Under the pieces are notes generated by a model that was not told the origin of the DNA, did not search any database, and saw nothing but the letters and a program-made list of their open reading frames with translations. A stretch of DNA of 32,897 nt from positions 1 to 32,897 of the forward strand of contig JANXCA010000014.1 in assembly GCA_025060535.1 (NCBI GenBank), written 5' to 3'. A program made the position numbers and the translations under genes. Source of the DNA: Endomicrobiia bacterium. Its GTDB lineage: Bacteria; Elusimicrobiota; Endomicrobiia; DTEH01. Shown piece by piece: positions 24,038 through 30,986 of this stretch; within the stretch, counting starts at the first letter, position 1, and each line of letters opens with the position of its first letter.

Positions 24038-24870
24038 ATACATACATTATAACACCATCCTGGATTATAAGAAAAAAGTCTGAATTTAAAAAGGGAATAA
24101 AAATTTTAGAAAGTTTAGGATTTAAAATAATCAATAAAAATTTTCCTACAAAAATTCTAAGTATAAAACAAAAAGTAAATCAAATACATAAAGCTTTTTT
24201 AGATGAAAATATAAAAATTATTATTGCTCAACGAGGAGGGTATGGTTGTATAAAGCTTCTTCCTTATCTAAATTTTGAAGTTATAAAACATAATCCCAAA
24301 ATATTTGCTGGCTTTAGTGATATAAGTATTTTATTAAATATAATTTATGAAAAAACAGGACTTGTTACATTGCATTCTCCAATGATAATAAACTTCTCTA
24401 ATACTACAAAATTTACTATAAATTCATTTATGAATGCAATTAATTCTTTTAAAAACAAACAACTTTTTGATAAGGCACCTATTAAAGTATTTAAACATGG
24501 AAAATCTCAAGGAATTTTAAAAGGAGGCAACTTAATCACACTAACCTCTACAATCGGAACACCATGGGAAATAAACACTAAGGATTGTATTTTGTTTCTT
24601 GAAGAAGTAAACGAAGAATTATACAAAGTTGATAGAGCTATAACACAGTGGATCTTAGCAAAAAAGTTTAACTCTATCAAAGGATTAATTCTAGGAGATT
24701 TTAGAGGTTTAAAAGTAGAAGAAGTCTTTAGAATATTAAAACAACAAATAAAAATAACATTTCCAGTAGTAAGTTGTAAGTATATAGGGCATGTAAAAAA
24801 CAAAATCACTCTACCTATAGGAGCAAAAGTACAACTTGACACTTTCAACAAATCTCTTCTATTGTTATGA
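24034..24870 (+). CDS. ldcA: S66-family LD-carboxypeptidase (LdcA/MccF type)
   Basis: A 278-aa serine peptidase of family S66. The predicted catalytic triad is present: S95 in AGFSDIS, E190 in ILFLEEV and H253 in IGHVKNKITLPIG; the N-terminal QRGGYGCIKLLPYL (66-79) is also characteristic. LdcA removes the terminal D-alanine from tetrapeptides of peptidoglycan during recycling in the cytoplasm; relatives such as MccF cleave peptide antibiotics, which the sequence alone cannot exclude. There is no signal peptide, which fits cytoplasmic recycling. ATGA overlaps join it both to the GT2 gene before and to spmA after, so the unit looks tightly co-translated. Length is slightly under the family norm of about 300. 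Confidence 0.9.
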   Translation: MNTYIITPSWIIRKKSEFKKGIKILESLGFKIINKNFPTKILSIKQKVNQIHKAFLDENIKIIIAQRGGYGCIKLLPYLNFEVIKHNPKIFAGFSDISILLNIIYEKTGLVTLHSPMIINFSNTTKFTINSFMNAINSFKNKQLFDKAPIKVFKHGKSQGILKGGNLITLTSTIGTPWEINTKDCILFLEEVNEELYKVDRAITQWILAKKFNSIKGLILGDFRGLKVEEVFRILKQQIKITFPVVSCKYIGHVKNKITLPIGAKVQLDTFNKSLLLL

Positions 24871-25448
24871 ACACAATCTGGTTTATATTAATTGCAGTAA
24901 GTGCAATTGTGGGAATTTTTACTGGTAAAGCCGAAATATTTACTAAATCTCTATTTGAAGCAGCAAAATCTGCTGTTGAGGTATCACTTTTTCTTTTAGG
25001 TATTATCTCTTTATGGTTAGGTATAACAAAAATAATAGAAGATTCTGGACTTGTATATCATATCGCAAAATTTTTTAAAAAATTTATATCAAGGTTATTC
25101 CCTAACATTCCTAAAGATCACCCCTCCATCACATCAATCACATTAAATTTTTTAGCAAATCTTTTGGGATTAGGTAATGCTGCCACACCATTAGGAATAA
25201 AAGCAATGCATGATCTACAAACATTAAATGAAGATAAAGAAACTATAAGTTTTGAAATGATGCTGTTTATAGTAATAAATACAGCAAGTATCCAACTTAT
25301 ACCTTTTACAGTTGTAGGAGTTCTATCAGAATATGGTGCTAAATCTCCTGATTTAATTGTTTTACCTACAATAATAGCTACTTTTTTATCAGCATTAGTT
25401 GCAGTTATTAATCTTTTTATATTTAAAAAATTTTTAAATAAAAAATGA
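24867..25448 (+). CDS. spmA: Spore maturation protein A homologue (nucleoside recognition domain)
   Basis: A 193-aa integral membrane protein with about five hydrophobic segments. The SpmA hallmark LGLGNAATPLGIKAM (around 101-115) and the early VEVSLFLLGIISLWLGI are present. SpmA and SpmB belong to the Gate/nucleoside-recognition superfamily. In Bacillus and Clostridium they are needed for spore core dehydration, but pairs are widespread in bacteria that do not sporulate, where the role is unknown. Nothing else in the window suggests sporulation. The ATG overlaps ldcA by 4 nt and its stop overlaps spmB by 4 nt; the link with peptidoglycan recycling is the useful context. Confidence 0.9.
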   Translation: MNTIWFILIAVSAIVGIFTGKAEIFTKSLFEAAKSAVEVSLFLLGIISLWLGITKIIEDSGLVYHIAKFFKKFISRLFPNIPKDHPSITSITLNFLANLLGLGNAATPLGIKAMHDLQTLNEDKETISFEMMLFIVINTASIQLIPFTVVGVLSEYGAKSPDLIVLPTIIATFLSALVAVINLFIFKKFLNKK

Positions 25449-25975
25449 AATATATACATATTTTTTCTCAAACTATAGTACCTACTTTTATATTGTTTGT
25501 TGTAGTTTATGGTGTTATTAAAAAAATAAAAATCTATGACTCTTTTATAAATGGAGCAAAGGAAGGTTTTAATATTACTCTAAAAATATTCCCATACATC
25601 TTAGCTATATTTATCGCAATTAAGACATTTCAAACATCTGGAGTTTTTGATTATTTAAAAAATTTATTTTCACCAATTTTTAATCTGTTCGGAATACCAA
25701 TTGAGGTTTTGACTATTTCTTTAATAAAACCTCTTTCAGGTAGTGCTTCTTTAGGAATTTTTATAGATATAGTAAAAACTACTGGTGCTGATTCTTTAGC
25801 TTCAAAAATATCCGCTGTAATTATGGGTTCTGCAGAAACCACATTTTATGTTTTAGCTATCTACCTGGGAGCTGTTGGAATAAAAAAAACAAAATACCTT
25901 TTACCCGTCTGTATTTTATCTGATTTTATAGGAATAATAATAGCGATAATAATTGTTAAGTTAGTTTTTGGATAA
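25445..25975 (+). CDS. spmB: Spore maturation protein B homologue (nucleoside recognition domain)
   Basis: A 176-aa membrane protein with about four to five hydrophobic segments and the SpmB signatures NGAKEGFNITLKIFPYILA, IKPLSGSASLGIFID and MGSAETTFYVLAIYLGAVG. It pairs with the preceding SpmA, with which it probably forms one membrane complex; a transport or gating role is inferred from the superfamily only. It is a separate gene here, although in some bacteria spmA and spmB are fused. The ATG overlaps the spmA stop by 4 nt. A 12-nt gap separates it from the glutamine amidotransferase gene. Confidence 0.9.
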   Translation: MKYIHIFSQTIVPTFILFVVVYGVIKKIKIYDSFINGAKEGFNITLKIFPYILAIFIAIKTFQTSGVFDYLKNLFSPIFNLFGIPIEVLTISLIKPLSGSASLGIFIDIVKTTGADSLASKISAVIMGSAETTFYVLAIYLGAVGIKKTKYLLPVCILSDFIGIIIAIIIVKLVFG

Positions 25976-25987
25976 ATTGGATAAAAA

Positions 25988-26692
25988 ATGTGTAGAATGT
26001 TAGCAATAAAAAACTTTTCTAAAGAAGAACATATTTATATTATAGAAAACTTTATAAAACTTGCTAAAACAGGAAAAGTACCATTAGATAATCCTCCAGG
26101 ACACTTAGATGGTTGGGGTATAGGTTATTATGAAATAAATTCTGCTAAAATTTTCAAAAGTGCTAAACCAATAATTGAGGAATATAATGCACTAAATAAG
26201 ATTTTAGACAAAATTAAACACACTTCTATATTTATTTTTCATCTCAGAAAATCTGCTTGGAAAAATACTAATTCAATAGCTAACTCCCACCCATTCAAAT
26301 ATAAAAACCTAATTTTCTGTCACAATGGTACTATAAAAAACTATGAAAAGTTATTTCATCATATTAAACTAAATAATATCACTTTACAAAAAAAGTTAGA
26401 TTCTGAGATATTTTTCTATCTAATTGTAAATAATTTCATTAAAAATAAAGATATTGTAGTGTCAATTTTTGAAGCAATAAATACCATAAAACAAGAATGT
26501 AATTACACTTCTTTAACTTCCATAACATCAGATGGCAAAAATTTATATATTTATAGAGACTACACAAAGGAAGCTGATTATTACACTTTATATATAACAA
26601 AACATAAAAGTTCCACAATAGTGTGTTCAGAAATTATTGATGAAAACCTAAAATGGGAGTTACTAAAAGAAAAAATAATTAAAGTGATATGA
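25988..26692 (+). CDS. Class II glutamine amidotransferase (YafJ-like)
   Basis: A 234-aa N-terminal-nucleophile amidotransferase. Cys2 becomes the nucleophile after Met removal (MCRMLAI). Other family features are HLDGWGIGYY (39-48), HLRKSAW (85-91), the SHPF turn (100-103) and the oxyanion-hole HNGT (112-115). It contains only the glutaminase domain, so it would release ammonia from glutamine, or another gamma-glutamyl substrate, for an unknown partner. Similar stand-alone proteins (YafJ, EgtC) differ in partner, and neither is implied here. It closes the plus-strand operon, and its TGA abuts the stop of the minus-strand gene with no spacing. Confidence 0.87.
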   Translation: MCRMLAIKNFSKEEHIYIIENFIKLAKTGKVPLDNPPGHLDGWGIGYYEINSAKIFKSAKPIIEEYNALNKILDKIKHTSIFIFHLRKSAWKNTNSIANSHPFKYKNLIFCHNGTIKNYEKLFHHIKLNNITLQKKLDSEIFFYLIVNNFIKNKDIVVSIFEAINTIKQECNYTSLTSITSDGKNLYIYRDYTKEADYYTLYITKHKSSTIVCSEIIDENLKWELLKEKIIKVI

Positions 26693-26707
26693 TTATTTTT
26701 TACTTTT
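26665..26707. terminator. Possible bidirectional terminator between convergent genes
   Basis: AAAAGAAAAAATAAT (26665-26679) pairs with ATTATTTTTTACTTTT (26692-26707) with one bulged base, around a 12-nt loop that covers the plus-strand stop codon. Being an A-tract/U-tract inverted repeat it reads as a hairpin followed by U residues from either side. Its stem has only one G-C pair, so its strength is doubtful. Confidence 0.4.
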
Positions 26708-28957
26708 TAATATCTCTTCAACTATATCTTTAAGTTTTTGCCATCTTTCTTCTGAATAAAGTTCTTTATATAAGAAAAAATTATGTGGAATTTTATCAGT
26801 TTCAGGTACAATTTCATATAAATAAACATAATTTTTAGGGTCAGAAGTATATTGTTGCCACCATTGGGGAAGTTGTTTTCTCATAGAAAAAATTCCTCTA
26901 TCAGGTAAAGCTATATCAGCTATATCACAATAAATTTCTTTCACATGCTTGTTCCAAAACTCGTACCATATCTTAAACTCTCTAGGTTCAAAATAGAAGT
27001 TATCATATCCAGCAAGACGTTTTGCTTCTGGAACATTTAACAAAATATGTGTTATGTTTTGTTTCTTAAATTCATTATATAACTCAGTAGAATTATCTAC
27101 TTTCTTAAGAGTTTCTATTAGTGGAGAGTATTCTAATACACCATGGGTCAAAAATTTTCTTTCAAAGAAAAGTCCTCTTGTTTCTCCTAAAAGCAGTATA
27201 GTTGAATCTTTAGGTAAGTTTTTGTTTATCCAGTCTACTACTTGATAATAAGGGCAAGGGTAAGACGGTCTCTGAGTAGAAAGATATTCTTTAATACTCA
27301 TATCTGTGAAAAAAAATTGTGCTGGTGTTTGAGTAATTTGTAAAATACGCATTGCAAAATTTATATTTGAACAAATAATAAAAATCAGTAAAAAATATAT
27401 CACAGTCTTAATGAATTTAGAAAAATTATTTTCTGACAAAAAATATCCGTATATAATCGCAACAATAGACAACACTGGTATAAAGTATCTCAAATAAAAT
27501 CTTCCTATTGTTGACCACAGCAAAATACAAAATAGCACATATATACTTAAAAATTTTATTCTTCTGTCAACATTTTTAAACATAAAAAGCAATGGAAAAA
27601 ATGCCAAAAAAACTCCTCCAGGATAACTCTCTTGCTGAAGCTGTCCTAAAGTTAAAGGCCACAAAAAAAGAAAATAATTTTTAAAACTAAACTTCGGAAA
27701 CGGAGGATCTGCAAAAATGTTTCCTACAACTCTTGGCTTTATAAAACCAACTTTATGCGCAAAGAAAGGAAACACAGGATTTCCTGTCAAAATTAAATTT
27801 CTTATATACCAAGGAGAAGCAACTATTAGCGCAGGTATTAAAAAATAAAGGAAACTTTTTAATGAAGATAAAAATCTCTCTTTTTCTAAAACTAATTTAA
27901 AAACAAAAAAAGAAATAGATATTGAAAAAAATTCTAACAAAACTAAATACTTACTTCCTAACGCAAAACCAGCAAATATACCAGAAAGTATAAGCCAAAA
28001 TTTTTCTTTCTTTATAAAATACTCCATCATACATAACACCATTGCTATTTCAAACATCGTTATACCTAACTCAATAGCAGTTTTCCAAGAAACAGCCATA
28101 ACTGTTGGCACTGTATAAAATATTACTACGGCTATCAAAGCCATTGTTTTTGAAAAATATCTTTTAAGAAAACTATAAACTAAAACACAGCTTGCTATTC
28201 CAAAACTCCAATGAAGAATTTTAGCTGTTATATCATTATTTAATACCAAAGCCATTAAATAAAGCATATTTACATTAAAAGGATAAAGTGAAGCAAAAAT
28301 ATAAGGATTAAAAGATATTTTATTCTGCAACCTCCATTGATTAGGAAGTCCCAAAAGATAAAATTGAGAATCAAAAAAAGTCTCAGGGGTGAGTACTCCA
28401 AAAAGGTTTATAAATGTGGAGTATATAAAAATAATACTCAGAACTATATTTAAAAAATTAAATTCAAATTTTTTAATTGCATTCTTAGCTGTATTAGAGT
28501 GTAATAATAAATATGTTAAAAAACATATAACTCCAACAATAATTAAAATAATAAAACTAATTTTGTATAATCCCCCAAACAATCCAAGAAAAAAAACAGA
28601 TAATGACGTAACTCCTAATCCTAAAATAAAACTTAAAATAGATTTCAAAAAAATATCTTCGATTTTTTTAAAACAAGAAACACTAAAAATACCTAATCCA
28701 TATCCCCAACAAGAGATACAAATAATTATAAAAACTAAAAAGTTGTCTAAAAGTTGTTTTACTTTCCCAAAGTTAAAATTAAAATTTTCAAACAATCTAG
28801 TGTCAGTAAAAGCTAAAGGGAAAAATTTAAAATAATCAGTTTTAAGTAAAGTAATATAAAACCATATAAAAAGTGTTATAAAAACTATCCAATTATTTGT
28901 TATACTCTTTAAATTTATTTCTTTTACTAAAACTTTATTTTTTTTGTTCTTCATCAT
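26693..28957 (-). CDS. Large polytopic GT-C type glycosyltransferase
   Basis: A 754-aa membrane protein with about a dozen hydrophobic segments and a C-terminal soluble part of roughly 200 residues. The first large loop contains LTPETFFDSQFYLLGLPNQW, in the place where GT-C enzymes (PMT/ArnT/OST type) keep their catalytic acidic residue, and the central part has FALGSKYLVLLEFFSI and the ASPWYIRNLILTGNPVFPF segment common in lipid-linked sugar transferases. The C-terminal domain begins after the last span near QRPSYPCPYYQVVDWINKNL and is rich in aromatic residues. The donor is probably a polyprenyl-phosphate sugar, the acceptor unknown. It starts MMKN; its first ATG overlaps the stop of the 37-aa ORF, and its stop abuts the convergent gene. 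Confidence 0.85.
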   Translation of the reverse strand: MMKNKKNKVLVKEINLKSITNNWIVFITLFIWFYITLLKTDYFKFFPLAFTDTRLFENFNFNFGKVKQLLDNFLVFIIICISCWGYGLGIFSVSCFKKIEDIFLKSILSFILGLGVTSLSVFFLGLFGGLYKISFIILIIVGVICFLTYLLLHSNTAKNAIKKFEFNFLNIVLSIIFIYSTFINLFGVLTPETFFDSQFYLLGLPNQWRLQNKISFNPYIFASLYPFNVNMLYLMALVLNNDITAKILHWSFGIASCVLVYSFLKRYFSKTMALIAVVIFYTVPTVMAVSWKTAIELGITMFEIAMVLCMMEYFIKKEKFWLILSGIFAGFALGSKYLVLLEFFSISISFFVFKLVLEKERFLSSLKSFLYFLIPALIVASPWYIRNLILTGNPVFPFFAHKVGFIKPRVVGNIFADPPFPKFSFKNYFLFLWPLTLGQLQQESYPGGVFLAFFPLLFMFKNVDRRIKFLSIYVLFCILLWSTIGRFYLRYFIPVLSIVAIIYGYFLSENNFSKFIKTVIYFLLIFIICSNINFAMRILQITQTPAQFFFTDMSIKEYLSTQRPSYPCPYYQVVDWINKNLPKDSTILLLGETRGLFFERKFLTHGVLEYSPLIETLKKVDNSTELYNEFKKQNITHILLNVPEAKRLAGYDNFYFEPREFKIWYEFWNKHVKEIYCDIADIALPDRGIFSMRKQLPQWWQQYTSDPKNYVYLYEIVPETDKIPHNFFLYKELYSEERWQKLKDIVEEILKSKK

Positions 28958-29067
28958 TTTAAATCTTTACTTACAATTTCTTCATTTAAAGTTTGATACT
29001 CACTGGGCTTATTTTTATTTTTTTTATCATAGCTTAAGTTTCTTTTTAATTCATGTTTAACACACAT
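28954..29067 (-). CDS. Small 37-aa ORF coupled to the GT-C gene
   Basis: An ATG at 29065-29067 opens 37 codons (beginning MCVKHELKRNLSYDKKN) that end in a TGA overlapping the ATG of the GT-C glycosyltransferase by two bases. The peptide is charged, hydrophilic and lysine-rich, and codon use looks like that of the neighbours. The frame is closed by a TAA 10 codons upstream. The ribosome binding site is weak (AAAGA, about 6 nt upstream). It may be a real small protein that couples translation into the large gene, or the tail of a deleted gene. I recognise no homologue. Confidence 0.4.
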   Translation of the reverse strand: MCVKHELKRNLSYDKKNKNKPSEYQTLNEEIVSKDLK

Positions 29068-29153
29068 TATTTTCTTTAGAAAAAAATTTAAAAATTAACT
29101 ATTCAATTAAAACAATTTTTCAGAAAATAAATTTTATTTATCACTTTCCATAC

Positions 29154-29296
29154 TTAGTAATCATTAAAGTCTGTATCTATTGATAATAAATTAAAAATGG
29201 AACCTCTACTAGAAATATTTAATCTAAATCTTTTCAATATTATAAAAATCATTCTTTCTAAAATTAGATGAAAGATAATGATAAATATTAATTTTT
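29154..29296 (-). pseudogene. Possible gene remnant downstream of the methyltransferase
   Basis: This stretch stays open into a TAA at 29154-29156 and reads, in one frame, a hydrophobic segment followed by RMIFIILKRFRLNISSRGSI and an acidic tail ending NDY. It has the look of a protein C-terminus, but the only upstream starts lie in another frame inside the methyltransferase gene. It may be a leftover of a deleted gene or a chance open frame. The rest of the 340-bp gap (29068-29153) is AT-rich and shows nothing I can name. Confidence 0.2.
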
Positions 29297-29884
29297 TTAT
29301 TTTATAATTCTCACATAAAAGTGAATCTCTCCCATACCTCCCACCCAATAACACCAAAATCTTTCACAAATATCAATATTTATATTAGCTAAAGCTGATA
29401 TTACTTTATCAAGAATCCTTATTATAAAATTTAACCTTTTAGTAGTAGGTGTAGCTAAACCACTTTTTATCGGAGGAGACCAACGAAATCTTATTTTTTC
29501 AACTTTAAATCTTGCATGAGAAAAAAATAACTCCTTGTATTCATCGCTAAAATTATGAAACAACACAGAAGAAAAAGCTCTTTTATGCTCAATATCTCCC
29601 CAAGCAAGACGACTACTAAAATGTGGAACTATTAAAATTAACTTTCCATTTGGTTTAGTAATTCTCCAAATTTCTTCAAGAGCTTTTTTAGGATCGTTTA
29701 AATGTTCTAAACAATGTGAAGAATAAACAATATCAAACTCATTATCTTTAAACGGCCAAGGATAGTTATTTAAGTCCCACAATACATCTGGATTACTATT
29801 AGGATTAAAATCAATACTTATAGAACCAGGATATTTAAAAGGACCAGCACCGATATCTAAAATTTTTAGATTTTTATAATTCAT
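29297..29884 (-). CDS. Class I SAM-dependent methyltransferase
   Basis: A 195-aa methyltransferase-11-type protein. Motif I ILDIGAGPFKYPG (9-21) binds S-adenosylmethionine, the acidic end of strand 2 is SIDFNPNSN, and the stretch FDIVYSSHCLEHLNDPKKAL marks motif II and the following helix; LKPNGKLILIVP-like WRITKPNGKLILIVPH is motif III. The C-terminal part has hydrophobic positions but no clear membrane span. The substrate is not evident; lying between a GT4-type glycosyltransferase and a GT-C enzyme it probably methylates a glycan or its lipid-linked intermediate. Its ATG is 11 nt inside the end of the preceding glycosyltransferase gene. Confidence 0.85.
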   Translation of the reverse strand: MNYKNLKILDIGAGPFKYPGSISIDFNPNSNPDVLWDLNNYPWPFKDNEFDIVYSSHCLEHLNDPKKALEEIWRITKPNGKLILIVPHFSSRLAWGDIEHKRAFSSVLFHNFSDEYKELFFSHARFKVEKIRFRWSPPIKSGLATPTTKRLNFIIRILDKVISALANINIDICERFWCYWVGGMGEIHFYVRIIK

Positions 29885-30986
29885 TTCTTCTCCCCGCTTT
29901 TTTTAAAATATTTAATAAACTTTTTGCTGTCTGTTCCCAACTAAAATTATTTAATATTTCTAATGCATTTTTCTTAAGAATTTCTTTTAAATTATCATCA
30001 TATAAAAGCTTTTTTATTGAGAGATATATATCAAAAATAGAATATGGATTAAAAAATACACATGCATTATCATACAGTTCTCTAAAAACTTTTATATCTG
30101 AAACAGCACATACACAACCACACTTTATTGCTTCTAACACTGGCAAACCAAAACCTTCATTTAAAGCAGCGTGAACATACAACTCTGCAGTTTTATAAAA
30201 TTTTAATAGTTCTTCTTTATCCACATCATAAAAAATTTTTATCCAACTTCCATGTTTAAGTATTTTTTTATCTATTCTTTTATATTTTTCAAAAAATCTA
30301 CCCACAATTACAAAATCAATATCAATTCCATCTCTTCTTAAAAGTTTTAACGCTTCTATCACTCTAAAAATATTTTTAGTTTTTTCTCTGTTGCCTACGT
30401 ATAAGACAAAACGATTTAGTGAATATTTAACTTTAAATTGTTGAAGTTCAGCCGATGAAAAAGAAATTTTTTCCTCTGTTACGCCGCAGTATATTACTAT
30501 AATTTTTTTGTTACTTATTCTAAAATATTTTATTATATCATTTGCTGTAGCATTTGAAACTGCAATTATCTTATTAGCTCTTTTGGCAATCAGAAGTGTT
30601 AATATAAATCCTAATACAACTTTTAATGGATTATAAAAGTAGAAAAACCTAAATGGAGTGACATCATAAAGTTTGACTACAAAATTTTCGTTAAGAAAAC
30701 AAAAAGGTATACAAGGATAAGGGAAAAAATACACATCTATTATTTTTTTAAGTTTCCTTTTTAATTTAAAACCTAATATTTGTTCTTTAAAGGAATTTAT
30801 AGGTGCTTCAAATGGAATAATTTTTACATTTTTATATGTTGAGTATTTGGTAATATAATCTCTAAAACCACAAAGAAAGTATGTATTAGAATCTTCTCTT
30901 AACAAATATGGCAAAATTGAATCTATATAAGTTTTTACACCCTGATAACTGTAAGATGCTAATCTTACATCAATAAATATATTCAT
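29874..30986 (-). CDS. GT4-type (GT-B fold) glycosyltransferase
   Basis: A 370-aa group 1 glycosyltransferase. The N-terminal half has the acceptor-side Rossmann fold starting MNIFIDVRLASYSYQGV and the donor half has VLYVGNREKTKNIFRVIEAL and the sugar-nucleotide site motif NEGFGLPVLEAIKCG (E-x7-E pattern). It would transfer a sugar from a nucleotide donor to a growing glycan at the cytoplasmic face. I start it at ATG 30984-30986 because this overlaps the radical SAM stop by 4 nt (ATGA) and gives the usual family N-terminus; an ATG 12 codons upstream, inside the radical SAM gene, would add a non-conserved tail. It overlaps the methyltransferase gene by 11 nt. Confidence 0.9.
   Translation of the reverse strand: MNIFIDVRLASYSYQGVKTYIDSILPYLLREDSNTYFLCGFRDYITKYSTYKNVKIIPFEAPINSFKEQILGFKLKRKLKKIIDVYFFPYPCIPFCFLNENFVVKLYDVTPFRFFYFYNPLKVVLGFILTLLIAKRANKIIAVSNATANDIIKYFRISNKKIIVIYCGVTEEKISFSSAELQQFKVKYSLNRFVLYVGNREKTKNIFRVIEALKLLRRDGIDIDFVIVGRFFEKYKRIDKKILKHGSWIKIFYDVDKEELLKFYKTAELYVHAALNEGFGLPVLEAIKCGCVCAVSDIKVFRELYDNACVFFNPYSIFDIYLSIKKLLYDDNLKEILKKNALEILNNFSWEQTAKSLLNILKKAGRRNEL

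Noticed and set aside
24507-24851. 114-codon minus-strand open frame
   Set aside because: It lies opposite the S66 peptidase, which keeps S95, E190 and H253; no coding signal of its own.
24867-25975. SpmA and SpmB as evidence of an endospore former
   Set aside because: The pair is common in non-sporulating bacteria and no other sporulation gene is in the window.
29068-29153. Promoter or terminator for the GT-C gene in the gap
   Set aside because: Several AT-rich near-hexamers are possible, but none stands out from the background composition, and no GC-containing hairpin is present.
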